This document shows positions 51,096 through 59,676 of a stretch of 64,000 nt of DNA, in pieces (position 1 is the first letter of the stretch; each line of letters starts with the position of its first letter). A program made the position numbers and the translations under genes. The stretch covers positions 248,001 to 312,000 of the forward strand of contig JACKKE010000003.1 of the NCBI GenBank assembly GCA_020637595.1. The letters are read 5' to 3'. The stretch comes from Rhodobacter sp. (lineage in GTDB: Bacteria > Pseudomonadota > Alphaproteobacteria > Rhodobacterales > Rhodobacteraceae). Under the pieces are notes generated by a model, which had not been told where the DNA came from, did no database searches, and worked only from the letters and a program-made list of their open reading frames with translations.

Positions 51096-52019
51096 ATGAC
51101 GCTGATCCCGATCACCGCAACGCCCACCGGTCTTTCGCTGGCCATGCCCGGCGGCGGCGCGCCGGAACCGGCAATCCGCGCGGCGCTGACGGACCTGCCC
51201 GCCACGGCGCCGGTGGTCATCATGCTGCACGGCAAGGGGTATTGCCCCGGCCGGCCCGCGATCGACCCGCATGCGCTGATCTTTGCCCCCCGCGCCGGCC
51301 ACGGCCGCTCACGCTTCGTCTCCTGGCCCCGGCGCCTCGGCTTCGCCCTGCCCGGGCCGCACCGGCCGCGCGGCCTCTGCCTCGCTTTCGGCTGGGAATC
51401 CACCGGCTCGCTGCGGCGCGCCACCGCCGCCGCCGATACCGCGGCGCTGATGCTTGCCCGGCTGGTGCAGGCGATCCGCCGCGCCGACCCCGGCCGTCGG
51501 GTCGACCTGATCGGCCACAGCCTGGGCGCGCGGGTGATTCTGGGGGCGGTGCCGCTGCTGGCCGCCGGCACCCTGGACCGGGTGATCCTGCTGGCCGGCG
51601 CCGATTTCACCGACCGCGCCCGTCAGGCGCTGACCAGCCCCGCCGGTCAAACGGCGGAATTCCTCAACATCACCACGCGCGAGAACGACCTCTACGATTT
51701 CCTCTTCGAACGCGCCCTCTCACCCCTTGGCCGCGCCGGCGCGCTGGGGCGTGGGCTGGGCGGCGCCGCGAACTGGCTCGACATCCAGATCGACCACCCC
51801 GCGACCGAGGCTGCGCTGCGCGCCCTCGGTCTGCCGCTCGCGCGCCCCCGCGCCCGGATCTGCCACTGGTCGGTCTATCTGCGCCCGGGCGTCTTCCGCC
51901 TCTATCGGGCGCTGCTCCACGACCGCGCCCGGCTCAACCTGCCGCTCCTGCGCGCGGCGCTGGCCACACCGCAGCACCCGCGCTGGACCCGCCTGGTGCC
52001 CGCCCGCAGCGCCGGATGA
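51096..52019 (+). CDS. Alpha/beta hydrolase
   Basis: A 307-residue protein with an alpha/beta-hydrolase fold of the DUF900-like or esterase type. The oxyanion region VVIMLHGKGYCPG is at about residues 40-52, and the nucleophile elbow is DLIGHSLGARVI (Ser of GHSLG, about residue 146). Acid and His are less clear (NDLYDF; CHWSVYLRPG). No signal peptide, so cytoplasmic. Substrate unknown. GCAGGAGCC precedes the ATG. Confidence 0.75.
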   Translation: MTLIPITATPTGLSLAMPGGGAPEPAIRAALTDLPATAPVVIMLHGKGYCPGRPAIDPHALIFAPRAGHGRSRFVSWPRRLGFALPGPHRPRGLCLAFGWESTGSLRRATAAADTAALMLARLVQAIRRADPGRRVDLIGHSLGARVILGAVPLLAAGTLDRVILLAGADFTDRARQALTSPAGQTAEFLNITTRENDLYDFLFERALSPLGRAGALGRGLGGAANWLDIQIDHPATEAALRALGLPLARPRARICHWSVYLRPGVFRLYRALLHDRARLNLPLLRAALATPQHPRWTRLVPARSAG

Positions 52020-52032
52020 CCGCCCGCCCTTT

Positions 52033-52052
52033 CATCTTGCCGAAAATACGCC
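52033..52052 (+). repeat. Intergenic repeat core, copy 13
   Basis: CATCTTGCCGAAAATACGCC between the convergent hydrolase and yciB genes. The core is identical to copy 5 over the first 19 bases. Confidence 0.7.
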
Positions 52053-52092
52053 TCTGCCTGCGCCGCCAGCGAAACGCCGGCCCGGTGCGGCC

Positions 52093-52701
52093 TCAGCGCG
52101 GCCCGACCCAGTGGCGGTCGATCAGCCGGTAGTTCGACAGAAAGAACACCATCATCACGCCCATCTGCCCGAAGGTGTCCCAGAACACATAGACATCGGT
52201 CGAGAAATTGCGCCAGATGACCTCGTTCATCGCGGCGAAGGCGATAAAGAACCAGGCCATCCGCCGGGTCAGCAGCATCCATCCCTCGTGGCTGAGCGGC
52301 AGCGCATGGTCGAGCACGAAGGCCAGCCACGACTGACCGCGCGCAAGGCCGATGAACAGCAGGATCCCGAACAGGCCGAAGATGAAGGTGCTCTTCATCT
52401 TGAAGACGCGCTCATCGTTGAACAGCACGGTCGCCAGCCCCAGCACCACGACCATCGCCAGTGTCACCACCTGCATCCGGCTGAGCCGCCCGGTCAGCAC
52501 CCGCATCGCCACGGTGGCCAGGATCTGCAGCGGCACAAAGGCCACCACCGCCACGACGAACCCCGCATAATCCGTGCCGCCCAGGGTCACGGTGGCGTTG
52601 CGCATCCACAGGTAGACACCCAGAAAGACCAGGAGCGGCCCGAATTCCAGCGCCTGTTTCAACACGGGCGAGGGTTGGCGGTCGGGGTCGGGCGTCGTCA
52701 T
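52093..52701 (-). CDS. yciB: YciB / IspZ family inner-membrane protein
   Basis: Septation protein A homologue (202 residues), an integral membrane protein with five to six segments. Typical: LEFGPLLVFLGVYLWM, TFIFGLFGILLFIGLARGQSWLAFVLDHALPLSHEGWMLLTRRMAWFFIAFAAMNEVIWRNFSTDVYVFWDTFGQMGVMMVFFLSNYRLI. In enterobacteria YciB interacts with elongation and division proteins; its exact role is unclear. Length is within range. Confidence 0.93.
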   Translation of the reverse strand: MTTPDPDRQPSPVLKQALEFGPLLVFLGVYLWMRNATVTLGGTDYAGFVVAVVAFVPLQILATVAMRVLTGRLSRMQVVTLAMVVVLGLATVLFNDERVFKMKSTFIFGLFGILLFIGLARGQSWLAFVLDHALPLSHEGWMLLTRRMAWFFIAFAAMNEVIWRNFSTDVYVFWDTFGQMGVMMVFFLSNYRLIDRHWVGPR

Positions 52702-52775
52702 GGGGCCTCCGGTTCGGGTGCCCCATCTGCCCCCATTCGACCGCGCAAGGCAAGCGCCAAACGCCCGGTGCGACC

Positions 52776-53501
52776 TCAGCCCTGCAGCCGGTCCAACCCC
52801 TCGGTCAGCGCCGGTTCCATCCCGGCCTGCTCCATGTGCCGGCGCAGCCGCTGGTTATACCCGCCCGGCGTATCGAGCGCGGCCAGCATCGGCCGGCACG
52901 GGCCGGAGATCAGGCTCGACCCGACCAGGGTGCGCAGGAACCCTTCGGCGCCGACCCGGTCGACCCCTTGTCTTTCCATCCAGTCGGCTGCCGTGGCCAC
53001 CATCAGCACCGCTGGCGACAACACCGCCTGGGCGCAGAGATAGGCGTTCAGTTCGGCCGCGCTGCCGAGGGCAAAGACCGTGTTTGTGCGCCCGAAGATC
53101 CCGCGCAGCAGATCGTCGCCGCCCAGCGCCAGCACCGGCGAGCCCCCTTGGGCAATGCCGGGAAATGGCAGCATGATTGCCACCGCCTCGGCCGGAGCGA
53201 CCAGCGGCGCCAGCGCCTCGAGCGGCAGCCCCGCCATGAACGAGACCACCTTTTGCCCCGCCCGAAACTGCAGGCCCTGCAGGATCCCGGGCGCGGTTTC
53301 CGCCATCAGTCCCAGGAACACCACCTCGGCCGCGTCGAGCACGCCTTGATTATCCGCCACGGTGACGGCGGCAAAGGCCTCGGCCAGGGCTGCCGATCGC
53401 GCCTCGCTGCGCCGCGACACGGTGATCGCGTGACCGTCGGCGGCGATTCCCTGCACGACCGCCGAGGCGATGGTTCCGGTTCCCAAAAATCCCAACTTCA
53501 T
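52776..53501 (-). CDS. Pyrroline-5-carboxylate reductase-like oxidoreductase
   Basis: A 241-residue Rossmann protein beginning MKLGFLGTGTIASAVVQGIAADGH, similar to ProC. The proline-reductase C-terminal dimer region is atypical: the usual SPGGTT motif reads LDTPGGYNQRLRRHME and the protein is about 25 residues shorter than ProC. It may act on another imino acid or be a paralogue. The start at 53501 is preceded by AGGGGAT. A terminator separates it from the cytochrome gene upstream. Confidence 0.75.
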   Translation of the reverse strand: MKLGFLGTGTIASAVVQGIAADGHAITVSRRSEARSAALAEAFAAVTVADNQGVLDAAEVVFLGLMAETAPGILQGLQFRAGQKVVSFMAGLPLEALAPLVAPAEAVAIMLPFPGIAQGGSPVLALGGDDLLRGIFGRTNTVFALGSAAELNAYLCAQAVLSPAVLMVATAADWMERQGVDRVGAEGFLRTLVGSSLISGPCRPMLAALDTPGGYNQRLRRHMEQAGMEPALTEGLDRLQG

Positions 53502-53520
53502 GGCCAATCCCCTGAAAATG

Positions 53521-53549
53521 AAAACCCCGCCCCGGCGACCGGGACGGGG
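53521..53549 (-). terminator. Rho-independent terminator after the cytochrome gene
   Basis: Minus strand: CCCCG-T-CCCGG (53549-53539), loop TCG, CCGGG-G-CGGGG (53535-53525), then TTTT (53524-53521). The stem has one internal mismatch. Confidence 0.75.
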
Positions 53550-53571
53550 ATCTGTGCCCGTCAAGACCGTC

Positions 53572-54054
53572 TCAGCGCATCCGCGCGATCAGATTGTCCT
53601 TCAGGAAGAACTGGTGATAGAGCGCCGCGACGATATGCAGGGCAACCAGCACCCAGCCGATGTTGAACAGCACCTCGTGCACCTCGCCGGCGTCGGTGAT
53701 CCCGACGAACCAGGCCATGATCCCCGACAGCGGGATCAGCAGCAGCACAATATACAAAAGCCCGTGCACGATCGCCGAAGCCAGCGTGATCATCGGGTTC
53801 TGCCCCTCGACCGGCGCCGGCGCCCCCTGGGTAAAGCGCAGCACGATGCGCAGCAGGGTCAAAACCAGGATCGCCACGCCGATCCACACATGGACCGCCG
53901 TGCCGGTGCTGAATGTCGCCTCGCCGGTGCGGCGCAAGGCGATCCACGAGGTCTTCATCGCTTCATGGCTGACAAAGCTCACGATCAGCAGAAGCAACGT
54001 CAGCCAGTGCAACAGCCGCTGGCTGACGGCGTATTTCTGAACTGTCCCAGACAT
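53572..54054 (-). CDS. Cytochrome b561 family protein
   Basis: A 160-residue membrane cytochrome with four helices. The haem-ligand histidines sit in SQRLLHWLTLLLL, TAVHVWIGVAILVL, IVHGLLYIVLLLIPLSG and VALHIVAALYHQFFLKDN, the usual layout for two b haems in prokaryotic b561 proteins (superoxide oxidase CybB group). It probably oxidises superoxide or shuttles electrons to quinone. AGGGAATAG precedes the ATG. It is divergent from the GNAT gene. Confidence 0.9.
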   Translation of the reverse strand: MSGTVQKYAVSQRLLHWLTLLLLIVSFVSHEAMKTSWIALRRTGEATFSTGTAVHVWIGVAILVLTLLRIVLRFTQGAPAPVEGQNPMITLASAIVHGLLYIVLLLIPLSGIMAWFVGITDAGEVHEVLFNIGWVLVALHIVAALYHQFFLKDNLIARMR

Positions 54055-54189
54055 TTTTCTATTCCCTTACAAATGGCCCGTGCTGTGATACGCAGAAACG
54101 GTGCGGTTCCGTCGCCCGTCCGGGCGCCCGACCAGGCGATTGACCCGCCATTGCGATCAAATCGCCTCAGCCGACTGTGACACGCCGCA

Positions 54190-54720
54190 ATGCCGACTGC
54201 CAGCCCCGAACCCATCCCCGCAGGTGTGACGATCCGCCCCGGCCGAAGCCGGGATGCCGCCGCCATCGCCCGGTTCCACGTCGCCGTCTGGCGCGAAACC
54301 TACGGCACCCTCGCCCCGGCAACGGCCATCGCCAGCCTCGATGAAACCCATCGGCGCGCCGGCTGGCGAGACGCACTGGCCGATCCCGCGCGCAGCACCC
54401 GGATCGCGGTGGCCGACGGCGACATCGTCGGTCTGGTCAGTGCCGGCCCGCCTGCGGACCACGTCTATGGCCCGCGCGGCGAGATCAAGCATCTCTATGT
54501 CGCGGCGCAGGCGCGCAGGCTGGGCCTCGGGGCGGCACTGCTGGCACTGGGCCACAAGGACGTGGCCCGCGCCGGGTTTTCCGGCACAGGGCTGGGTGTC
54601 GTGCTGGAAAACACCGCTGCCCGCGCGTTCTATGCCGCGACGGGGGGCCGGGAAGTGGCGCAGTTCACCGATCCCGGCCCGCTGTGGCGCTCGCAGATGG
54701 TGCTGGTGGCCTGGGATTGA
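54190..54720 (+). CDS. GNAT family N-acetyltransferase
   Basis: A 176-residue acetyltransferase. VTIRPGRSRDAAAIARFHVAVWRETYGTLAP is a typical N-terminus; the acetyl-CoA loop follows the strand EIKHLYVAAQARRLGLGAALLALG, and VLENTAARAFYAATGGRE is the final motif. The acceptor is unknown. It ends two bases before the convergent ridA stop. Confidence 0.87.
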   Translation: MPTASPEPIPAGVTIRPGRSRDAAAIARFHVAVWRETYGTLAPATAIASLDETHRRAGWRDALADPARSTRIAVADGDIVGLVSAGPPADHVYGPRGEIKHLYVAAQARRLGLGAALLALGHKDVARAGFSGTGLGVVLENTAARAFYAATGGREVAQFTDPGPLWRSQMVLVAWD

Positions 54721-54722
54721 CG

Positions 54723-55070
54723 TCAGCGCGCGGCGGTGACGATGAACTCGACCTTGTAATCCGGGGTCGCCAGTTTCGCCTCGCCGGTGGCCCGCGCCGG
54801 CGGGTTCGCCGGATCGACCCAGGCTTCCCACACCGCGTTCATCGCCGCGAAATCGGCCATATCCGCCAGCCAGATGGTCGTCGACAGGATCCGCGACTTG
54901 TCGCTGCCGGCGGCGGCCAGCAGGCGGTCGACCTCGGCCAGCGCGGCGCGGGCCTGCACGGTCACGTCGGCGCCTTCGCCAACCTGACCGGCCAGATAGA
55001 CGATCTCGCCGTGGACGACGGCCGCGCTCATGCGCTTGCCGGGTTCGATGCGGGTGATCGGGGTGCTCAT
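54723..55070 (-). CDS. RidA family protein
   Basis: A 115-residue YjgF/YER057c/UK114-type protein. ITRIEPGKRMSAAVVHGEIVYLAGQVGEGADVTVQARAALAEVDRLLAAAG is characteristic; the KVEFIVTAA end lacks the exact IEIEAIA(A/V) of archetypal RidA, and the conserved arginine of the deaminase site is not clearly present (ANPPARATGEAKLATPDYKVE). It may belong to a non-deaminase Rid subgroup. AGGAGAG precedes the ATG. Confidence 0.85.
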   Translation of the reverse strand: MSTPITRIEPGKRMSAAVVHGEIVYLAGQVGEGADVTVQARAALAEVDRLLAAAGSDKSRILSTTIWLADMADFAAMNAVWEAWVDPANPPARATGEAKLATPDYKVEFIVTAAR

Positions 55071-55196
55071 GGGGCTCTCCTGTTGCGAAATGGGTCTGCG
55101 CATTCCCAACCATGCCGCGCGCGCCACCGCAAGGGCGGTTGAAACCCGGACCGCCACACGGCAAGAAAGACCGACGCAATCACGGACCGCGCCATC

Positions 55197-55934
55197 ATGC
55201 CCGAAACCCCTGCCGCCCAGGCCCTTCTCGACACGTTCGGGCGGATCGTCGTCATCAACCTGCCCGAGCGCGCCGACCGCCGCCGCGGGATCGACGCCGA
55301 ACTGCGCAAGGTCGGCCTGTCGCTGGATCACCCCGCGGTCGACGTTTTCGCCGCGGTGCGTCCCGCCGCGGCCGAGGGGTTTCCCTCGATCGGCGCGCAT
55401 GGCGCGTTTCGCAGCCATCTGGGCGTGATGGAGCGGATGCTGGATCTCGGCTGGCCCAAGGTGCTGGTTCTCGAGGATGACATGGGCTTTGCCCGGGGGG
55501 CCGCAGCGCGGTTGCCGGCCCTGGCCGAGGCGCTGCGCCGGCAGGACTGGGCGCTGCTCTATGGACACCCCGGCGACCAGCCCGACCGCACCCCGCCCGC
55601 CGACGCTGACGGGCTGGTGGCGCTGCCGCCAGAACTCGGGCTGATCCAGCTGCATTTCCTCGGCCTGACGCGCGAGGCAGCAGAGACCGCCGCACCGATC
55701 CTGCGCGCGATGCTGACCCGCCCGGCCGGCAGCCCCGAGGGCGGGCCGATGCATGTCGACGGCGCCCTGAACTGGATCCGGCGGGGGCACCCCGCGCTCC
55801 GGTCGCTCGCCATCAGCCCAGCACTGGCCATCCAGCGCCCGTCGCGCAGCGACATCGCCGCGCCACGCTGGTTCGACCGGTTGCCGCTGCTGCGCCATCT
55901 GGCCGCCGCCGCCCGGCAGTTCCGTCAGGGCTGA
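55197..55934 (+). CDS. Glycosyltransferase family 25 protein
   Basis: A 245-residue LPS-type glycosyltransferase. GRIVVINLPERADRRRGIDAELRKVGL is the family N-terminus and KVLVLEDDMGFARG carries the DxD-like acidic motif. GHPGDQ... and a DGALNW segment follow. It probably transfers a sugar during outer-surface polysaccharide or LPS assembly. Its 3' end overlaps the convergent SGNH gene by ten bases. Confidence 0.82.
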   Translation: MPETPAAQALLDTFGRIVVINLPERADRRRGIDAELRKVGLSLDHPAVDVFAAVRPAAAEGFPSIGAHGAFRSHLGVMERMLDLGWPKVLVLEDDMGFARGAAARLPALAEALRRQDWALLYGHPGDQPDRTPPADADGLVALPPELGLIQLHFLGLTREAAETAAPILRAMLTRPAGSPEGGPMHVDGALNWIRRGHPALRSLAISPALAIQRPSRSDIAAPRWFDRLPLLRHLAAAARQFRQG

Positions 55935-56776
55935 AGCCCGGCGGCCGGATCGGCCCGGACCACCCGCCAGACGAGGTCCTCATACCAGCGCGCCACCGCC
56001 GGGTTGCGCCCCTCGGGACGGGTCAACCCCGCCGGATTGCGACGATAGATCACCGCGAAATGCACCAGCGCCACCAACCAGGCGCCCAGCGCGTTGGGGT
56101 GGATATCGTCGACGAACAGCGCCCGGATATCCCCGACCGGCGCCTGCCCCGCGGCAATCGCGTCGAACAGCGCCGCCATTACGGCGATGGCCGGCACCAT
56201 CCGCACCGGCGGCACGCCGGGCGGACGGTTCGCGTCGAGATGGGCGCGGATTTCCTCCCAGGCGGTCGCCTCGCGATCGAGGCGCGCACGCCACGGCAGC
56301 CCGGCGTCAGGATCCGCCCCCTGCCCGGCATAGGCCGGTCCGGTTTCCAGCGACACCCAGCTGGCATAAAGCAGCACCTCGGCCCCCTGGCCGCGCGCAC
56401 CCTGGTCCCACGCCAGCCGGGCAAAGCGCAGCGCATAATCGGCGCTGGCATGCCAGGGCACGGTGTTCGACAGGGCGACCCGCTCGGTCAGAACCACGAC
56501 GTCGAAATCGCCCACCCGGGCGCGCAGATCCAGCCCCGGCGCGTGCTGCCATCGCCATTCCAGCGTGCTGCCGGGGATCGTCGACAACTCGACCGTCGCC
56601 CGCGGACCGCCTGCCGCCCGCACCATCGCTTCCAGCGGATCCCGCACCCCGTCGCTGAGGCTGTGCCCCGACAGAACCACCCGCAGGTCCAGCGGCCGCG
56701 CAGTCTGCGCGCGCAGCGGCGCCGCCAGGCTCAGCCCGCCGAGGATCCCCAGTGTTTCGCGCCGTGTCCACCGCAT
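55925..56776 (-). CDS. SGNH/GDSL-like exported hydrolase (Tat signal)
   Basis: A 283-residue exported protein. MRWTRRETLGILGGLSLAAPLRAQ is a twin-arginine signal peptide. The mature part has VVLSGHSLSDGVRDPL, a block I variant with Ser in GHS, VVVLTERVALSNTVPWH and, near the end, the Asp/His block DDIHPNALGAWLVALVHF. Likely a periplasmic esterase or acetyl-hydrolase acting on glycans. ATG 56776 follows AGGATG. Confidence 0.72.
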   Translation of the reverse strand: MRWTRRETLGILGGLSLAAPLRAQTARPLDLRVVLSGHSLSDGVRDPLEAMVRAAGGPRATVELSTIPGSTLEWRWQHAPGLDLRARVGDFDVVVLTERVALSNTVPWHASADYALRFARLAWDQGARGQGAEVLLYASWVSLETGPAYAGQGADPDAGLPWRARLDREATAWEEIRAHLDANRPPGVPPVRMVPAIAVMAALFDAIAAGQAPVGDIRALFVDDIHPNALGAWLVALVHFAVIYRRNPAGLTRPEGRNPAVARWYEDLVWRVVRADPAAGLQP

Positions 56777-56889
56777 GCGCCCATCCTGACACGGACCCGC
56801 ACGCCGGACCAGCCCCGCTCTGCCCCCGCGGCCCTTGCACCACGCCCCGGCCACGCGCTAAGCGTCGTTCACAACGGAGGACGCCGACG

Positions 56890-57558
56890 ATGACACCCCA
56901 GGACTTCGACACACTCGTGCGCGCCCGCCGGTCGGTGCGCGGGTATCGGCCCGACCCGGTCGCCTCCGAGGTCATCGACGCGGCGCTGGCCACCGCCCTC
57001 TGGGCGCCGTCGAACTGCAACATCCAGCCCTGGCATGTCCATATCGTCTCGGGCGACGCGCTGCGCGTGCTGGGGGCGGCGATGACCGAGGCCGCGCACA
57101 GCGGCCAGCCGCACCCCGACATTCCGATGGATACCGCCTATCGCGGCGTGTTCCGGGATCGCCAGATCGGCTCGGCCAAGGCGCTCTATGGCGCGATGGG
57201 GATCGCCCGCGACGACCGCGCCGGGCGCTCGGCCGCCTTCCTGCGCAACCTCGATGCCTTTGGCGCCCCGCATGCAGCCTTCGTCTTCCTGCCTGAGGGG
57301 TTCGGCACCCGCGAGGCCGCCGACCTCGGGGGTTTCGTCCAGACCTTCCTGCTGGCGCTGACCGCGCAGGGGCTGGGCAGCGTCGCCCAGGGCGCACTGT
57401 CGCTCTACCCCGATATCGTCCGTGCCCATCTCGGCCTCGGCGCCGGCGAACAGCTGATCGTCGGCATCGCCTTCGGGCATGAAGACCCCAGCCACCCGGC
57501 CAATGCCGCCCGCACCGGGCGCGCCGCGCTCACCGATATCGTCACCCGCCACGGCTGA
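56890..57558 (+). CDS. Nitroreductase family protein
   Basis: A 222-residue FMN-dependent nitroreductase-fold protein. The N-terminal FMN motif RARRSVRGYRPDPVASEVIDAALATALWAPSNCNIQPWHVHIVSG and the C-terminal QTFLLALTAQGLGSVAQGALSLYPDIVRAHLGLGAGEQLIVGIAFGHED are typical. Reduces nitroaromatics or quinones with NAD(P)H. ATG 56890 follows ACGGAGG. It is monocistronic before a repeat copy. Confidence 0.9.
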   Translation: MTPQDFDTLVRARRSVRGYRPDPVASEVIDAALATALWAPSNCNIQPWHVHIVSGDALRVLGAAMTEAAHSGQPHPDIPMDTAYRGVFRDRQIGSAKALYGAMGIARDDRAGRSAAFLRNLDAFGAPHAAFVFLPEGFGTREAADLGGFVQTFLLALTAQGLGSVAQGALSLYPDIVRAHLGLGAGEQLIVGIAFGHEDPSHPANAARTGRAALTDIVTRHG

Positions 57559-57571
57559 CGCACACTGCCCC

Positions 57572-57635
57572 CATCTTTGCGTCGCAAATATCCTGGGGGG
57601 TGAATTGCCGCAGGCAAGAGGGGGGCAAAGCCCCC
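57572..57635 (+). repeat. Modular intergenic repeat, copy 14
   Basis: The core at 57572-57593 starts CATCTTTGCGTCGCAAATAT; then GGGGGGTGAA, hairpin TTGCC-GCA-GGCAA (57605-57617), and GGGGGGCAAAGCCCCC (57620-57635). Confidence 0.75.
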
Positions 57636-57636
57636 T

Positions 57637-57697
57637 GCCCCACGCAGTGGACAATAAAACGCCCCACGCAGTGGATAAAATCGGCCCCGCGCAGCGG
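57637..57697 (+). repeat. Short tandem direct repeat
   Basis: GCCCCACGCAGTGGA occurs at 57637-57651 and 57661-57675 with a 24-base step; a third, degenerate copy (GCCCCGCGCAGCGG) begins at 57684. The linkers are AT-rich (CAATAAAAC, TAAAATCG). It borders the 3' end of the minus-strand hydrolase. Confidence 0.6.
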
Positions 57698-57755
57698 CCG
57701 GATCGCCCGAGGAGGCCGCGCGTCAGCGCGGAGGACGAGGGCGAAACACCCTGCT

Positions 57756-58469
57756 TCAGCTGTCCGCCAACCCGATCAGGATCGCCGCCAGCGCCTTGGG
57801 CTGGGTCAGTTGCGGCACATGCCCGCAGGTCAGTTCGAACACCGCCTCGCAGGGCGTCGCCGCGATCATCTGCCGTTGCAGCGGCGGCGTCACCACCTGA
57901 TCCTCGGTGCACAGCACATAGGCGCGCGGCACCCTGGCGAACCCCGGCCCGATCACCGCCTTGTCGACCTGCGCGCGGTTCGACTGCGGCACCATATAGG
58001 CCATCGCCCCCTCGGCCTGCCGTGGCGTGGCATCGGGAAACAGCACCGCCGCCGCCGCGGGATCCAGCACCGTCGTGCCCTTCTCGGGTCCCGGCCGCAC
58101 CGCCGCCTGCACGCCGGGCGCGTCCTGCTGCTTGATCAGGTCCAGCAGGCTCTCGCCGTCGCGCGGCAACAGCGCCGCGACGAACACCGCCTTGGTCACC
58201 TGTTCGGGCCGGCGCGCCGCCACCTGGGCGACGACGATCCCGCCCATCGAATGCCCCACCAGCATCGCCGGCGCGCCCTGCATCAGCCGCCGCTCGACGG
58301 CATCGACATAGTCCGCCTGCCCGACCGTCGCCGCCGGAATCTCGCTGGTGCCGTGGCCCGGCAGGTCCAGGGCCTCGACGCTGTGACCGGCTGCGGTCAG
58401 AAGCGGCACCAGCGCGCCCCAGCCGCTTGCCCGCCCCCAGGCCCCGTGTATCAGGATGATCCGCGCCAT
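57756..58469 (-). CDS. Alpha/beta hydrolase (esterase-like)
   Basis: A 237-residue alpha/beta-hydrolase. Oxyanion motif ILIHGAWGRASGWGALV at residues 5-21, nucleophile elbow MLVGHSMGGIVVAQV (Ser about residue 74), acid region LCTEDQVVTPPLQ and catalytic His in TCGHVPQLTQP. It is closest to the plant methylesterase/hydroxynitrile-lyase-like group by motif pattern. No signal peptide. Substrate unknown. Confidence 0.85.
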   Translation of the reverse strand: MARIILIHGAWGRASGWGALVPLLTAAGHSVEALDLPGHGTSEIPAATVGQADYVDAVERRLMQGAPAMLVGHSMGGIVVAQVAARRPEQVTKAVFVAALLPRDGESLLDLIKQQDAPGVQAAVRPGPEKGTTVLDPAAAAVLFPDATPRQAEGAMAYMVPQSNRAQVDKAVIGPGFARVPRAYVLCTEDQVVTPPLQRQMIAATPCEAVFELTCGHVPQLTQPKALAAILIGLADS

Positions 58470-58622
58470 GACTGCCCTCCCTCGTTTCCGCCCCAGCCTT
58501 GCCAAGTCCTGCGCGGCGCGCAAGCCCCGCACCGATGCCTGACGTGACGTCCGCCGGACCATCACGGTGTTTGTCTGCCGTCCCCCGCGCGCTAGCATGG
58601 GCGCAGACCCGGAGGACACACC

Positions 58623-59654
58623 ATGACCCTGCCCAGCACCACCCTGGCCCTCAGCCTGCGCGAAGGCGGCTATGCCCGCGAGCCGAAACCGGCAGTTCCC
58701 GCCAGCCTTGCCCCCTACCTCGAACTGGCCGAGGTCGCGCTGCCTGCCCCCGCCCCCGGGCAGGTGGTGATCGAGGTGACCCGCGCGCCGGTGAACCCGT
58801 CGGATCTGTTCTTCATCCAGGGCGTCTATGGCCAACCCCGCACCCAGGGTCAGGCCGCCGGGTTCGAGGGGGTCGGCCGGGTGATCGGCGGCAACGGCCC
58901 GCTGGCCGAGGCGCTGACCGGGCGTCGGGTGTCCTTTCTCGGCACCGGCACCGGCGCCTGGGCGCGTCACGCGCTGGCCGACGCGGCGCTGTGCATTCCG
59001 CTGGACGATGCGGTCAGCGACAACGACGGCGCGGCGCTGATCGTGAATCCGCTGACCGCCGTCGCGCTGCTCGACCAGGTGCGCGAGTCCGGGTCGAATG
59101 CCTTCGTCCTGACTGCCGCCGGGTCACAGCTGGGCCGGCTGATGCTCGAACTCGCGCGGGAAACCGGGCTGCAGGCGATTGCGGTGATCCGCCGCCCGGA
59201 CGACGCCGGGGACTTGCGCGCCCTGGGCGCCGCCGAGGTTCTGGTCAGCAGCGATGCGGGCTTTTCGGCGGCGGCACAGGCGGCGCTCAAGGCACACAAA
59301 CCCCGTCGCCTGCTGGATGCCGTCGGCGACCAGATGGCGGCGGATCTGTTCTTTGCCATGCCCCCGGGCGCGCGATGGGTGGTCTATGGCAAGATGAGCG
59401 ACGAGGCCCCACGGCTGACACAGCTGGGTCAGCTGATCTTCATGGGCAAGCAGATCGAAGGCTTCTGGCTGAGCCGCTGGCTGCCCGCCGCCGCGCCCGA
59501 GCGCCGCCTTGAGGTCGTGCGCCAGGTGCAGGGCCGCTTTGCCAGTGGTCAGTGGTCAACCCGCGTCCACGCCGAACTGTCGCTGGAACAGGCGCTCGAC
59601 GGGATCCTGCCCGCCCTTGCCGACAGCGCCGGCAAGGTGATGCTCTGCCCGTGA
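58623..59654 (+). CDS. MDR family oxidoreductase (quinone/enoyl reductase-like)
   Basis: A 343-residue medium-chain dehydrogenase/reductase. N-terminal GroES-like domain with VIEVTRAPVNPSDLFFIQGVYG, catalytic region AAGFEGVGRVIG, and the nucleotide-binding domain FVLTAAGSQLGRLMLELARETGLQAIAVIRR. The zinc-binding cysteines of alcohol dehydrogenases are absent, so it belongs to the zinc-free quinone-reductase or trans-2-enoyl thioester reductase group. The N-terminus SLREGGYAREPKPAVPASL has no special motif. Probably monocistronic. Confidence 0.83.
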   Translation: MTLPSTTLALSLREGGYAREPKPAVPASLAPYLELAEVALPAPAPGQVVIEVTRAPVNPSDLFFIQGVYGQPRTQGQAAGFEGVGRVIGGNGPLAEALTGRRVSFLGTGTGAWARHALADAALCIPLDDAVSDNDGAALIVNPLTAVALLDQVRESGSNAFVLTAAGSQLGRLMLELARETGLQAIAVIRRPDDAGDLRALGAAEVLVSSDAGFSAAAQAALKAHKPRRLLDAVGDQMAADLFFAMPPGARWVVYGKMSDEAPRLTQLGQLIFMGKQIEGFWLSRWLPAAAPERRLEVVRQVQGRFASGQWSTRVHAELSLEQALDGILPALADSAGKVMLCP

Positions 59655-59676
59655 GCCGCGAAGGCCCGCGCAACGA

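Noticed and set aside
57559..57755. CRISPR array
   Set aside because: The 15-base direct repeat has only two exact copies with nine-base linkers, and no cas genes are present.
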